DNA of 64,000 bases from Phreatobacter stygius (lineage in GTDB: Bacteria > Pseudomonadota > Alphaproteobacteria > Rhizobiales > Phreatobacteraceae): NCBI RefSeq assembly GCF_005144885.1, contig NZ_CP039690.1:4911001-4975000 (forward strand), written 5' to 3'. The position numbers and the translations under genes were made by a program. This document shows, piece by piece, positions 49,310 through 58,210 of this stretch. Position 1 is the stretch's first letter; each line of letters opens with the position of its first letter. The notes below the pieces were generated by a model that was not told where the DNA came from, ran no database searches, and saw only the letters and a list, made by a program, of their open reading frames with translations.

Positions 49310-51050
49310 GGAGCCTCACTCCGAACACCGCGCGCGCCAGGGTGACGCAGGTGCCGATGACCAGGACCTGGATGGTCGCCAGCGCCGACACCAGACCAAC
49401 CTCGCCTTGCGTCCAGGCCTGCAACAGCGTGGTGCCGATCACCTCGCTGCCCGGCGCGAACAGGAAGATCGCCGTGGTGTATTCCTTGAAGAAGGTGATG
49501 AAGAGGATGGTGAAACAGGCGACCAGCGCCGGCCGCATCAAGGGCAGCACGATGCGCCGGCTGGCGGTCCACCAATCGGCGCCCTGGACGCGGGCGGCAC
49601 GGTCGAGATCCGGGCTCATTTGCATCAGCATGGGCGCGACCGCGCCAAGCCCCACCGGAATGTAATGCATGGTGAAGGCGATGATCAGGATCCAGATGGT
49701 ATTGCGCAGGCCGCCGAGCCCCGGCACCAGCGCGAAGGCGTAGAAGAAGCCGATGCCGGCGACGACGCCCGGCACGGCGCGCGGAAACAGCGCGACATAA
49801 TGCAGCGCGCCGCGCCAGCGGAACTCCGAGCGCAGCACGATGACCGCGATCAGCGCGATCAGCGCGGTGGCGATGACGCCGCCGAGCGCGCTGATCAGGA
49901 ACGAGTTCCAGATCGAACGCGGGTAGACCGGGTATTCGGCCATGTTGGTGAAATTGGCCGTCGTCAGCACCTCGGCGAGCGGCACCATCGGCGACAGCAG
50001 GCTGGTGAAGGCGCGCAACAGCAGCGCGCCGATCGGCGCCACCACGGTTGCCGCGATATAGAGCGCGGACACCGCGAACAGCGGCCAGCGCAGCCGGTCG
50101 AGCCGGAACGGCCGCGGCCGCGTCGCCTTGCCGCCGAGCGTGACGAAACGGCGGGTATTGCCGAGCAGCCGGCCCTGCAGCCAGACCAGGACGCAGACGA
50201 CCGCGAGCATCAGCACGGCGGCGGTCGCCACCAGGCCATGGTCGGGCCGCGCCGAGGCGACGCCATTGTTGTAGAGGAAGGTGGTCAGCACGGTGATGCC
50301 GGCGGGATCGCCGAAGACCAGCGGAATGGCCAGGAGCTCGAGCCCGACGGTGAAGTTCAGCACCGCGCTATAGGCGATCGCCGGCATCAGGAGCGGCAGG
50401 GTGATCCGCCGCAGGGTGCGGAACGTGCCGGCGCCGGCCACCCGCGCTGCCTCTTCGAGCGAGGGGTCGGTGATGGTCGCCGACGACATGCAATAGATAT
50501 AGGCGACCGGGGCCTGGGAGACGCCTGCGATCATGGCCATGCCGGGCAGGGAATAGAGATCCCAGGGCGCGCCGCCGAGCCAGTCCTGGGCAATGAGCGT
50601 CAGATAGCCGGCCGGCCCGTAGACCGTGTACCAGCCGAATGACAGGACCAGTGCCGAGAGATAGATCGGCCAGAGGAACAATTCGCCGAACACCCGGGCG
50701 CCGGGCATGTCGGTCCGGCCGAACAGCACGGCCGCCAGCGTGCCCAATGTCTGCGAGATCAGCGTGGTGAGACCGGCGAAGACGAAGGTGTTCCAGATCA
50801 CCAGGCCGAAACCCTCGGCGCGAAACAACCGGCCGAAATTGGCCAGCGTGAACGACTGGCCGGTGTCATAGAGCGCGCGGTCGAGCACCGACTGGTAGAG
50901 CACCGGCACCAGCGGTGCCGCCACCAGGACGACGGTCAGCAGGGCCAGGCCGTACTGGATCGCCGTGTCGCGGCCGGCCCGCGGCCGCGGCAGGGCGTCG
51001 GTCCGTCCGTCCGGCAGGGCCGCCGGCGAGGCGTGAGGCGCAAGGGTCAC
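49302..51050 (-). CDS. ABC transporter permease, fused double-domain (FbpB-like)
   Basis: A 582-residue membrane protein with about twelve helices and two EAA loops (EEAARVAGAGTFRTLRRITLPLLMPA near residue 210 and DRAARVQGADWWTASRRIVLPLMRPA near residue 500). This shows a fusion of two permease domains as in FbpB. It forms the channel for the 51055 binding protein. The ATG at 51050 is close behind the binding-protein stop. Confidence 0.94.
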   Translation of the reverse strand: MTLAPHASPAALPDGRTDALPRPRAGRDTAIQYGLALLTVVLVAAPLVPVLYQSVLDRALYDTGQSFTLANFGRLFRAEGFGLVIWNTFVFAGLTTLISQTLGTLAAVLFGRTDMPGARVFGELFLWPIYLSALVLSFGWYTVYGPAGYLTLIAQDWLGGAPWDLYSLPGMAMIAGVSQAPVAYIYCMSSATITDPSLEEAARVAGAGTFRTLRRITLPLLMPAIAYSAVLNFTVGLELLAIPLVFGDPAGITVLTTFLYNNGVASARPDHGLVATAAVLMLAVVCVLVWLQGRLLGNTRRFVTLGGKATRPRPFRLDRLRWPLFAVSALYIAATVVAPIGALLLRAFTSLLSPMVPLAEVLTTANFTNMAEYPVYPRSIWNSFLISALGGVIATALIALIAVIVLRSEFRWRGALHYVALFPRAVPGVVAGIGFFYAFALVPGLGGLRNTIWILIIAFTMHYIPVGLGAVAPMLMQMSPDLDRAARVQGADWWTASRRIVLPLMRPALVACFTILFITFFKEYTTAIFLFAPGSEVIGTTLLQAWTQGEVGLVSALATIQVLVIGTCVTLARAVFGVRLHG

Positions 51051-51054
51051 GCCG

Positions 51055-52173
51055 TCACCGGATGTTGAAGGTTTGTTTCCAACGCGCCAGGAACGCGTCG
51101 TAGTCCTTCAGGGCATCGGCGTCGTAGCCGACATAGATCATGTTCTGTTCGCCGACGATCTCGGCGATCGAGGAATAGGTGTGGCGGATGCCGTCGCCGG
51201 GCTTGACGCCTGGGCGTGCCGGGGTCAGGCCGCCGCGGCCGAAGGCGCGCTGGCCCTCTTCCGAGATGATGAAGTCGAGCATCAGCTTGGCGGCATTGAG
51301 GTTCTTCGAGCCCTTGGGGATCGCCACCCCACGCAGCACCATGGGCTGGCCGTCGGCGATGAAGCTCCAGCCGAGAATGCGGGCGCGCGCCGGGTCGGCG
51401 AGGCGCGGCCAGAAGGTGATCGCCGAGACGAACCAGCCGGTGGCATATTCGCCGGCGGTGACCTTTTCGGTCATCGGCCCGCCCGAGCGCTCGAACCGCG
51501 GCTGCAGCTTGGCGAGTTCGGCGAACCAGGCCCAGGCCTTCTCGCCGTGCTTCTTCACGAAGGCATAGTTGATGCCGTAGCCGAAGGTCACCTGATGCGC
51601 GCCATAGCTGGTGATCTTGTTGCGCCAGGCCCGCTCGTTGGCAGTGGTGAGCGCGACGAGTTCGGCGAAGCTCTTCGGGCGTTTGCCCTCCGGCACCAGC
51701 GTGTTGTTCCAGATGAAGGCCATCGGGTCCGATGACACCGTGTAGAGGCCGGGGAAGGGTTTCGACCAGTCCGGCCAGGCCTTGGCCTCCGGCGAGACAT
51801 AGTCGAGAATCTCGCCGCGGGCCTGGAAGTCGATCCAGCCGCCCGGATCGGCGGTTGCGATCAGGTCGGCGCTGCGGCTGTTGGTGCTGCGTTCGGCCAG
51901 ATAACGCTCGAAGCTCTCGCGCGAGGCCGGCAGGTCGAGGGTCTCGACCTTGATCTTCGGATAGAGCCTGTTGAAGCTCTCGATCACCGGCCGCCAGTTC
52001 TCCGGCGACATGATCGAATAGATCAGCAGGCTGCCTTCGCGTTCGGCCTGGGCGATGGTGTCGCGGTAGCTGTCGGGATAGCCGGCCGGCAAGCCTTGAG
52101 CACGCGCGGCGGGAATGCCGAGCGCGCCGACCAGGGACAGCGCCAGAACCTCTCTGCGATCGATCGTCGACAT
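51055..52173 (-). CDS. ABC transporter substrate-binding protein (Fbp-like)
   Basis: The 372-residue periplasmic protein begins MSTIDRREVLALSLVGALG, with a cut near ARAQG. It has EREGSLLIYSIMSPENWRPVIESFNRLYPKIKVETLDL, GLYTVSSDPMAFIWNN, and AIPKGSKNLNAAKLMLDFIISEEGQRAF. The class includes ferric, thiamine and organic-acid binders. The typical paired Tyr of iron binders is not evident, and the downstream CoA enzymes favour a carboxylate substrate. It heads a five-gene operon facing a GntR gene. Confidence 0.92.
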   Translation of the reverse strand: MSTIDRREVLALSLVGALGIPAARAQGLPAGYPDSYRDTIAQAEREGSLLIYSIMSPENWRPVIESFNRLYPKIKVETLDLPASRESFERYLAERSTNSRSADLIATADPGGWIDFQARGEILDYVSPEAKAWPDWSKPFPGLYTVSSDPMAFIWNNTLVPEGKRPKSFAELVALTTANERAWRNKITSYGAHQVTFGYGINYAFVKKHGEKAWAWFAELAKLQPRFERSGGPMTEKVTAGEYATGWFVSAITFWPRLADPARARILGWSFIADGQPMVLRGVAIPKGSKNLNAAKLMLDFIISEEGQRAFGRGGLTPARPGVKPGDGIRHTYSSIAEIVGEQNMIYVGYDADALKDYDAFLARWKQTFNIR

Positions 52174-52220
52174 GTCTGCATTTCCTCCGAGACTCGCGCT
52201 CTTGATCTTTTGCGCTTATA

Positions 52221-52240
52221 TTGGCGCCAATTTGGGCGCC
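52221..52240. promoter_or_regulatory. Palindromic site between the ABC operon and the GntR gene
   Basis: TTGGCGCCAA (52221-52230) is a perfect 10-bp palindrome, followed by TTTGGGCGCC (52231-52240), a related half-site. It lies between the divergent starts at 52173 and 52314 and is the best candidate for the GntR operator. Confidence 0.55.
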
Positions 52241-52313
52241 GCATTTTGGAGTGTCAAGCGCCAAGAATCGCTGGCAGATGGGCGCAGGGCCGCTGACGAT
52301 TGCGAGGGGATCC

Positions 52314-52967
52314 ATGACGGCGGGCAGGCCGGAGCAGAAGCGCCACCTGGCGGCGGAGATGGCGGCAGCGATCCGTGACGGTGCCTATCGTCCGGGCGAA
52401 TGGCTGCGTCAGATCGACCTGGAGGAGCGCTTCGGCGCCAAACGTTTCGACGTCCGCAGCGCCTTGAGCGAGCTGGCCGTGCGCGGCACGGTCGAGCATG
52501 TCGTCAATCGTGGCTACAGGATCGCCGTGCCCGACATGGTCGCCATTCGCGAGGTGCTGGCGATCCGCATCCTGGTCGAGGTCGAGGCGGCGCGCCAGGC
52601 GCTGCCCCATATCGGCCCGGCCGAGCTGGCGCGCATCAGGACGCTGCAGCAGGCCTTCGAGACCGCCATCGCCCATGGCAGCCGGGTCGATCAGGCCCAT
52701 ACCAATGCCGCTTTCCACGATGCCATCTATGGCCATGCGCCGAACCGTTCGCTGGCCGAATTGACCACTGAAATGCGCAACCGGTCGATCCGCTGGCCAA
52801 TTGCGCTCTGGCCATCCCATGCGGCGCTGGAGAAGAGCGCCGCCGACCACCGGGCCATTGTCGCGGCGCTCGAGGCGGGCGACGTCGAAGCGCTGGTCGA
52901 AGCGGTGCGTCGTCACATTACCGGGTCGGCGGCAAATTATCCGAGCATCAAGCCGGACCTCGGCTGA
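52314..52967 (+). CDS. GntR-family (FCD) transcriptional regulator
   Basis: The 217-residue protein has a winged helix (LAAEMAAAIRDGAYRPGEWLRQIDLEERFGAKRFDVRSALSELAVRGTVEHVVNRGYRI) and a helical FCD effector domain (IREVLAIRILVEVEAARQALPHI... NAAFHDAIYGHAPN... DHRAIVAALEAGDVEALVEAVRRHI), which usually binds an organic acid through metal-holding His residues. GAGGGGATCC precedes the ATG. It is divergent from the ABC/CoA operon and probably represses it until substrate appears. Confidence 0.92.
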   Translation: MTAGRPEQKRHLAAEMAAAIRDGAYRPGEWLRQIDLEERFGAKRFDVRSALSELAVRGTVEHVVNRGYRIAVPDMVAIREVLAIRILVEVEAARQALPHIGPAELARIRTLQQAFETAIAHGSRVDQAHTNAAFHDAIYGHAPNRSLAELTTEMRNRSIRWPIALWPSHAALEKSAADHRAIVAALEAGDVEALVEAVRRHITGSAANYPSIKPDLG

Positions 52968-53047
52968 CGGCCGGCGCCCGCGACGCCGGAACGTCGGAAC
53001 TCGACCGGCGCTTGTGCGAAACAATCGGACAAAAAACGGGCCGTTCC

Positions 53048-53064
53048 CGGTGCCAAAGGCACCG
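53048..53064. other. Perfect short hairpin downstream of the GntR gene
   Basis: CGGTGCC (53048-53054) pairs with GGCACCG (53058-53064) around AAA. A T-run exists only on the opposite strand and about ten bases away (the AAAAAA at 53034-53039), so a terminator role is unclear. Confidence 0.4.
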
Positions 53065-53121
53065 CAATGCCGCCCCAAACCCTTGTTTGTTAGGAGCACG
53101 ACAGACCTTCATGGAGCCGTC

Positions 53122-53736
53122 ATGGCAAACCTTCTTCACCGCGCGCTGGCCGCCGTCATGGCGAGCGGCGGCAAGTTCGCCGCCCAGCTGGCCATTTCGG
53201 TCGCGGCGACCGTCTGCGCCGCGGTCGTCGTGCCGCAACTGCTGCCGCGTTTCGGCCTGACGATGACGCCGGTGCGGATCGCGCTGGCGCCGCTGGCGCC
53301 ATCCGCCACCGACCTCGACGCGGCCTTTGTCCAACCGATTGCGCCGTCCTTGGCGAATGAGGGCAAGATACCGCTCGAGCCTCCGCAGGCTTCGGTCCGC
53401 CCGGTGAATGCCGTCGCCGACGCGCCGGCAGCGATGGCAGCCGCGCCCGTGCCTGCGGCACGGGCCTGTGGCCAGCGCTGCGAGGTCCGCCGCACCACCG
53501 CCCAGGCGGCACCGGCCTCCGCGCCCGTGGCAGCCACTGTCCCGACGTCGCTGCCACCGTCACGGCCCGCCGCGCCGCTCGAACTCGCCTCGATGATGAC
53601 GCCGCTGCCGGCAGCCGCGGTCGAGGCGCCGCGCCGTCAGCTCTTCGGCCTGCCGCTGCCGCAACTGCCGTTCGAGGACAAGGTTGTCCAGTCGGTGACG
53701 TCGGCCCGCAATGTCGTGGCCCATCTGTTCGACTGA
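53122..53736 (+). CDS. Hypothetical membrane-anchored, Ala/Pro-rich protein
   Basis: A 204-residue protein with one N-terminal hydrophobic segment (AAQLAISVAATVCAAVVVPQLLPRF), a long Ala/Pro-rich linker with a close Cys pair (ACGQRCEVRR), and a short C-terminal LFGLPLPQLPFEDKVVQSV. No named domain is recognised. It may be a periplasm-facing anchored protein. The gene is alone. Confidence 0.6.
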   Translation: MANLLHRALAAVMASGGKFAAQLAISVAATVCAAVVVPQLLPRFGLTMTPVRIALAPLAPSATDLDAAFVQPIAPSLANEGKIPLEPPQASVRPVNAVADAPAAMAAAPVPAARACGQRCEVRRTTAQAAPASAPVAATVPTSLPPSRPAAPLELASMMTPLPAAAVEAPRRQLFGLPLPQLPFEDKVVQSVTSARNVVAHLFD

Positions 53737-53967
53737 AGCCGGTTCTTGTCGTCTGGACCGCCATGCCTGCGTCGCGACATTTTTGCTGAAGACGCAGCGC
53801 TGCTCTTGCGTTACCGATAGCCGCCCCAAAAACCCCGGGTGTGATGGCACCGCGGCTTGGCGGTGGCAATTGCGGGCAGCAACAGCAAGCCGGACGAAAG
53901 ATCCGGCGTCATGGCAAGGCGAGACCGGGCGGAAGACGTCGCCTGGCTCCACAGGAGACGAGACGGC

Positions 53968-55308
53968 ATGACGACGACGGTTTTGGCGAAGCAGGCGACC
54001 AGGATCTCGGCAGCCGAGGCAGCTGCCCTGGTCAGATCGGGCATGTGGCTCGACTACGGCTTCGGCATGGGCCAGCCCGATATGTTCGACCGGGCGCTGG
54101 CCGAGCGTCGTGACGAGCTCAGCGACGTCAAGATCCGCTCGAGCCTGACCATGAAGCCGCGTCCAACCCATGATTGCGACCCGGATGGCGGGCATTTCCA
54201 CTGGTTCAGCTGGCACTTCTCGGCCTATGACCGCCGCCGCCACGATGCCGGGCGGTGCAATTACATTCCGATGAATTTCGGCGAGGCGCCGGACTATTAC
54301 CGCCGCTTCATCGATCCGGTCGATATCGTGGTCTTGAAGACCTGCCCGATGGACGCCGACGGCATGTTCAATTTCGGCGGCGCGGCGACCTATCAGCGCG
54401 CGGTGGTCGAGCGGGCGAAACGGGTGATCGTCGAAGTCTGCGAGGCCATGCCTTATTGCTTCGGGCCGGACAACGGCGTGCATGTCAGCGAGGTCGACCA
54501 CATCATCGATGGCGACGGCGAAGCCATCCCGGAGATCGGCAATCCCGCGCCGACCGAGGTCGACCGGATGGTCGCGGCCCGCATCGTCGCAGAGATCGCC
54601 GACGGCTCCTGCCTGCAGATCGGCATTGGCGGCATGCCCAACGCGGTTTGCACGACGCTGAAGGACAGCGGCGTGCGCGACCTCGGCATCCATACCGAAA
54701 TGATGACCGACGGGATCATCGAGCTCTATGACGCCGGCCTCGTCACCGGGGCGCACAAGAGCCTCGACCGTGGCCGGATGGTGTTCACCTTCGCCGCCGG
54801 ATCCCGCCGGCAATATGAGGCGATCAACCGCAATCCTGACGCCCTGTGCTATCCGGTCGACTACACCAACCTGCCGCACAACATCATGCAGAACGAGCGT
54901 ACCGTCTCGATCAACAACACCACGCAGATCGACCTGCAGGGCCAGGCGGCGTCCGAGTCCGATGGACACCGCCATCTCAGCGGCACCGGCGGCCAGTTGC
55001 AATTCGTCCGCGGCGCCTATGCTTCGCATGGTGGCAAGTCGTTCCTTTGCCTGTCCTCGACCTATGACAAGCGCGGCGACCGCCGCAGCCGCATCGTGCT
55101 CAACCTGACATCCGGCAATGTGGTGACCACGCCGCGCACCGACACCATGTATGTCGTCACCGAATACGGCATGGTCAATCTGAAGGGCAAATCGGTCGCC
55201 GAACGCGCCAAGGCGCTGATTTCCATTGCCCATCCGGATTTCCGCGAAGGGCTGGAGCGCCAGGCACGCGACCATGGCCTGATCCCCAAGGGCCTGTCAT
55301 TGGCCTGA
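53968..55308 (+). CDS. Acetyl-CoA hydrolase/transferase family protein
   Basis: The 446-residue enzyme belongs to the family of butyryl-CoA:acetate and 4-hydroxybutyrate CoA-transferases and acetyl-CoA hydrolases. It shows GDGSCLQIGIGGMPNAV-like oxyanion glycine loop (ADGSCLQIGIGGMPNAV), the catalytic Glu at about residue 244 (LGIHTEMMTDGI), and TEYGMVNLKGKSVAERAKALISIAHPDFR near the end. AGGAGACG supports the ATG at 53968. CoA is transferred through a glutamyl-CoA intermediate. Partner acid unknown. Confidence 0.92.
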   Translation: MTTTVLAKQATRISAAEAAALVRSGMWLDYGFGMGQPDMFDRALAERRDELSDVKIRSSLTMKPRPTHDCDPDGGHFHWFSWHFSAYDRRRHDAGRCNYIPMNFGEAPDYYRRFIDPVDIVVLKTCPMDADGMFNFGGAATYQRAVVERAKRVIVEVCEAMPYCFGPDNGVHVSEVDHIIDGDGEAIPEIGNPAPTEVDRMVAARIVAEIADGSCLQIGIGGMPNAVCTTLKDSGVRDLGIHTEMMTDGIIELYDAGLVTGAHKSLDRGRMVFTFAAGSRRQYEAINRNPDALCYPVDYTNLPHNIMQNERTVSINNTTQIDLQGQAASESDGHRHLSGTGGQLQFVRGAYASHGGKSFLCLSSTYDKRGDRRSRIVLNLTSGNVVTTPRTDTMYVVTEYGMVNLKGKSVAERAKALISIAHPDFREGLERQARDHGLIPKGLSLA

Positions 55309-55341
55309 GCGCCGGTCGCCGGGTGGGGTCTCCCCAGGCTG

Positions 55342-55728
55342 TCAGCGCATCTCGGTTCTGATCTCGATGCCGGGCTTCAGGGCGAGCGTCACCGGCGTCT
55401 TCTCGGCGATCTCGGCCAGGCGCGAGCGCTGCTCGGCGTCGAGATCGCCTTCCGGCGTCAGCACCCGCTCGATATGAACCGCCTCGACCGTCTTGATGTA
55501 ACGCAGCTCGACGCCAAGGCCGTCGAGCGGCCATTGCTTGCGCTCGGCATACATTTTCAACGTGATGGCGGTGCAGGCGCCGAGCGACGACAGCAGCAGG
55601 TCGAAAGGGGCCGGCCCCTTATCGCCGCCGCACAACGCTTCCGGCTCGTCGGAGACGAGGCGGTGGCCGCGCGCCTCGATCGCGACGGCATATTGTTCCT
55701 TGCCGATATGGGCATGCACGTGGGCCAT
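55342..55728 (-). CDS. OsmC-family protein
   Basis: A 128-residue OsmC/YhfA-type protein. It has DEPEALCGGDKGPAPFDLLLSSLGACTAITLKMYAERKQWPLDGLGVEL and EVTLAL-like KTPVTLALKPGIEI. The Cys in GACTAITL is the conserved one; the first Cys (EALCGG) is not at the usual OsmC/Ohr position, so peroxidase activity is uncertain. GGAGATC precedes the ATG at 55728. It is convergent with the CoA-transferase gene. Confidence 0.87.
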   Translation of the reverse strand: MAHVHAHIGKEQYAVAIEARGHRLVSDEPEALCGGDKGPAPFDLLLSSLGACTAITLKMYAERKQWPLDGLGVELRYIKTVEAVHIERVLTPEGDLDAEQRSRLAEIAEKTPVTLALKPGIEIRTEMR

Positions 55729-55823
55729 GGAACGATCTCCCCTCGAGATCCGGGCTTGGCCCGGACAATCATTGTCGCACCTGCGGGCCAAGGTCCGCCA
55801 GGGTGATCCGCCAGGGTGCGTCC

Positions 55824-56408
55824 TCAGGCGGCGACCGCCTGGACGAGCCTGGCGAAGGAGCCGTCCGACAGGCGCATGCGGGTCCAACGTACCCGCCCCG
55901 GCCGGATCGGCACGGCATCCGAGGCATTCGGCCCGGTGGCCAGTTCGATAGCCGGCGCCAGCGGTTCGAACCAGCCGGCTTCGCCGAGCCGCGCCTCCGC
56001 TTGGACGATCTCGGCGCTGGCATAGCGCCAGAGCGATGTGCCGGTGAGCTCGGCCGCCGTGATCCGCCAGCCCTGCGTGCGTGCGGGCGAGGCGGCCAGT
56101 AGCCGGTGGCTGGCGTCGCAGATCAGATGGACCTCGCTCTCCGAATGCCTGACCAGCGCGGCGAGCGCCCGGTCCGAGGCGCTGTCGAGCCGGGCTGCCA
56201 TCAAGGCGCCCAGCCGCTCGGCCTGGGCGCCGGTGGGCTCCTGGCCGGCGCTTTCCCAGCGTGAGACGGTCGCCTGCGACACGCCGATCAGTTCGGCCGC
56301 ATGGCTCTGCTTGATGCGCAGCAGCAGCCGCCAGGTTTTCAAGGCGGGTCCGAGGCGCGCTGCCGGCCGTGGCTCCGGCGCATCGGCGGATGTCACTCGA
56401 TCCATCAT
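55824..56408 (-). CDS. Helix-turn-helix (XRE-type) regulator
   Basis: The 194-residue protein has an N-terminal XRE helix-turn-helix (LKTWRLLLRIKQSHAAELIGVSQATVSRWESAGQEPTGAQAERL) and a C-terminal region without a named domain (HLICDASHRLLAASPARTQGWRI... SLWRYASAEIVQAEARLGEAGWF). That region may be PAS-like, as in regulators that sense a small ligand. It is divergent from the epimerase gene at 56517, its most likely target. Confidence 0.8.
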   Translation of the reverse strand: MMDRVTSADAPEPRPAARLGPALKTWRLLLRIKQSHAAELIGVSQATVSRWESAGQEPTGAQAERLGALMAARLDSASDRALAALVRHSESEVHLICDASHRLLAASPARTQGWRITAAELTGTSLWRYASAEIVQAEARLGEAGWFEPLAPAIELATGPNASDAVPIRPGRVRWTRMRLSDGSFARLVQAVAA

Positions 56409-56516
56409 GGTCAAGGCTCCGGCAGCGGGCCGCGTCGCCCGCACGCATCATTTATACGTCGCCCTGGCCATCCGCCATGGCCACAATGCCGGCATTGGAT
56501 TTGGATTGAGGCGGGC

Positions 56517-57434
56517 ATGCGCATTCTCTTGACCGGGTCGTCCGGCTGGCTCGGCCAGTCCTTGGCGCCGCGGCTGAAGGCTCTCGGCCATCAGGTGACC
56601 GGGCTCGATCCGGTCGCCTCCGAGCACACCACGATCCCCGGCTCGGTCGCCGACCGGGAGACGGTCCGCTCGGTCCTGCGGGACGGCCGGTTCGAAGCGA
56701 TCATCCATGCCGGCGGCCTGCACAAGCCCGACATCGCCAGCCATTCGCGGGCCGATTTCATGGCCGTCAACGTCCAGGGCACTTTCAACCTGCTGGACGA
56801 GGCGGTTGAGCAAGGCATCCAGCGTTTCGTCTTCACCTCGACCACCTCGCTGATGATCTCGTCGGCGATCCGCGCCGGCCGGGCAGGCGGCGCCAGCCGG
56901 GCTGCCTGGCTCACCGAAGAGGTGGCGCCCGAACCGCGCAACATCTACGGCGCGACCAAGTTCGCCGCGGAAAAACTGTGCCGCTTCTACCATGACGCCT
57001 TCGGCCTCGCCGTGGTGGTGCTGCGCACCGCGCGGTTCTTTCCCGAGGCCGACGACATGGCGCATGCCATCAGCCAGTCGGACGAGAACACCAAGGCGAA
57101 CGAATTGTTGTTCCGCCGGCTGACCGTCGCCGATGCCGCGGAGGCCCATGTGAAGGCGCTGGAGCGCGCGCCCGAGCTTGGCTTCGACCTGTTCATCATT
57201 TCCGCACCAACGCCGTTCCGGCCGGCCGACTGCGCCGCATTGATGTCAGATGCGCCGGCGGTCGTGGCGCACTATTTTCCGGACTATCCAAGGCTTTACG
57301 CCCGCCGCGGCTGGACCATGTTCCAGTCCGTCGACCGTGTCTATGATGCCTCGCGCGCTGCCCGCCGGCTCGGCTTCGTCTGTCGCACCGGTTTCGGCGA
57401 GGTGCTGCGGGATCTTGCCGGCGCTACGGCCTGA
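56517..57434 (+). CDS. NAD-dependent epimerase/dehydratase (extended SDR)
   Basis: The 305-residue protein has an N-terminal NAD(P) motif TGSSGWLGQSLAPRL, IHAGGLHKPDIASHS, a Ser/Thr-rich strand FTSTTSLMIS and the catalytic YGATK (Tyr and Lys) in NIYGATKFAAEKLCRFY. GAGGCGGGC supports the ATG at 56517. Substrates are commonly nucleotide sugars or other hydroxy compounds; nothing nearby names one. It is divergent from an XRE regulator. Confidence 0.92.
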   Translation: MRILLTGSSGWLGQSLAPRLKALGHQVTGLDPVASEHTTIPGSVADRETVRSVLRDGRFEAIIHAGGLHKPDIASHSRADFMAVNVQGTFNLLDEAVEQGIQRFVFTSTTSLMISSAIRAGRAGGASRAAWLTEEVAPEPRNIYGATKFAAEKLCRFYHDAFGLAVVVLRTARFFPEADDMAHAISQSDENTKANELLFRRLTVADAAEAHVKALERAPELGFDLFIISAPTPFRPADCAALMSDAPAVVAHYFPDYPRLYARRGWTMFQSVDRVYDASRAARRLGFVCRTGFGEVLRDLAGATA

Positions 57435-57583
57435 GCGCGAGGTCGGAGGCCTGGTATGGCCGTTGCGCGACAGTTCTTGGCCCTGAAGCGGCGGTCATCC
57501 TAGACTGGCCGTGCTATCGGCCGGCGCAGCGGCCGTCGTGCAGGCGGCCTCGCAGCCAGGAATTGTAGCCGGAACGGACGATC

Positions 57584-58195
57584 ATGACCGAGATCAAGGA
57601 CACCACGGAGCTCAGGCAATCTTATGCCGAGCCGGGCGAGCTCGTGCTGAAGAAGGTGATGCCCAGGCTGGACAATCACGCTCGCCGCTTCATCGCGCTG
57701 TCGCCGTTTTTGACCGTCGCCTCGAGCAGCGACAAGGGCACCGACTGTTCGCCGCGCGGCGACGCGCCGGGCTTCGTCCATGTCGTCGATGACACCACTT
57801 TGCTGGTGCCCGACCGGCGCGGCAACAATCTGCTCGACACGCTGCAGAACGTGCTGGCCAAGCCCGAGGTCGGCCTGCTGTTCTTCGTGCCGGGCCTCAA
57901 CGAGACGCTGCGCGTCAATGGCCGGGCACGCATCGTCACCGATCCGGCGCGGCTCGAGCCGATGGCGATCAAGGGCACGATCGTGCCGAGCTCGGCGATG
58001 GAAGTGACCATCGACCAGGTCTATTTCCACTGTGGCCGGTCGCTGCTGCGCGCCGACCTGTGGAACCCGGCCAAGAAGATCGGCCGCGACGACTTCCCGC
58101 TGCTCGGCACCATCATTGCCGACCAGGTGAAGGGCATCGACGCGGACAAGACCAACCAGAGCCTGGCGGTCGCCTATACGACCAATCTCTATTGA
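57584..58195 (+). CDS. PPOX-family flavin-binding protein (MSMEG_1061-like)
   Basis: A 203-residue split-barrel protein of the pyridoxamine-phosphate-oxidase type. It begins with PRLDNHARRFIALSPFLTVASSSDKGTDCSPRGDAPGFV and has LLVPDRRGNNLLDTLQNVLAKPEVGLLFFVPGLNETLRVNGRARI, with VYFHCGRSLLRADLW further on. FMN or F420 binding is expected. It is probably an FMN-dependent reductase or oxidase. It is a single gene, convergent with the thioredoxin-reductase-like gene. Confidence 0.9.
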   Translation: MTEIKDTTELRQSYAEPGELVLKKVMPRLDNHARRFIALSPFLTVASSSDKGTDCSPRGDAPGFVHVVDDTTLLVPDRRGNNLLDTLQNVLAKPEVGLLFFVPGLNETLRVNGRARIVTDPARLEPMAIKGTIVPSSAMEVTIDQVYFHCGRSLLRADLWNPAKKIGRDDFPLLGTIIADQVKGIDADKTNQSLAVAYTTNLY

Positions 58196-58210
58196 CGGCG
58201 GTCGGCGGTC

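Noticed and set aside
49119-50642. A 507-codon plus-strand frame opposite the ABC permease
   Set aside because: Low-complexity, highly charged composition and no motifs; the permease and ATPase on the other strand are unmistakable.
51055-52173. Ferric-iron importer as the main role of the 48-52 kb ABC genes
   Set aside because: The class fits, but the overlapping CoA-transferase and CoA-lyase genes and an FCD-type regulator point to an organic acid. Iron is kept only as an alternative.
53048-53064. Rho-independent terminator after the GntR gene
   Set aside because: The stem is perfect but no T-run follows on the plus strand, so it is listed only as a hairpin.
53560-55275. A 571-codon minus-strand frame opposite the CoA-transferase gene
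   Set aside because: It is an antisense shadow. The plus-strand enzyme has full-length conserved motifs and a good ribosome site.
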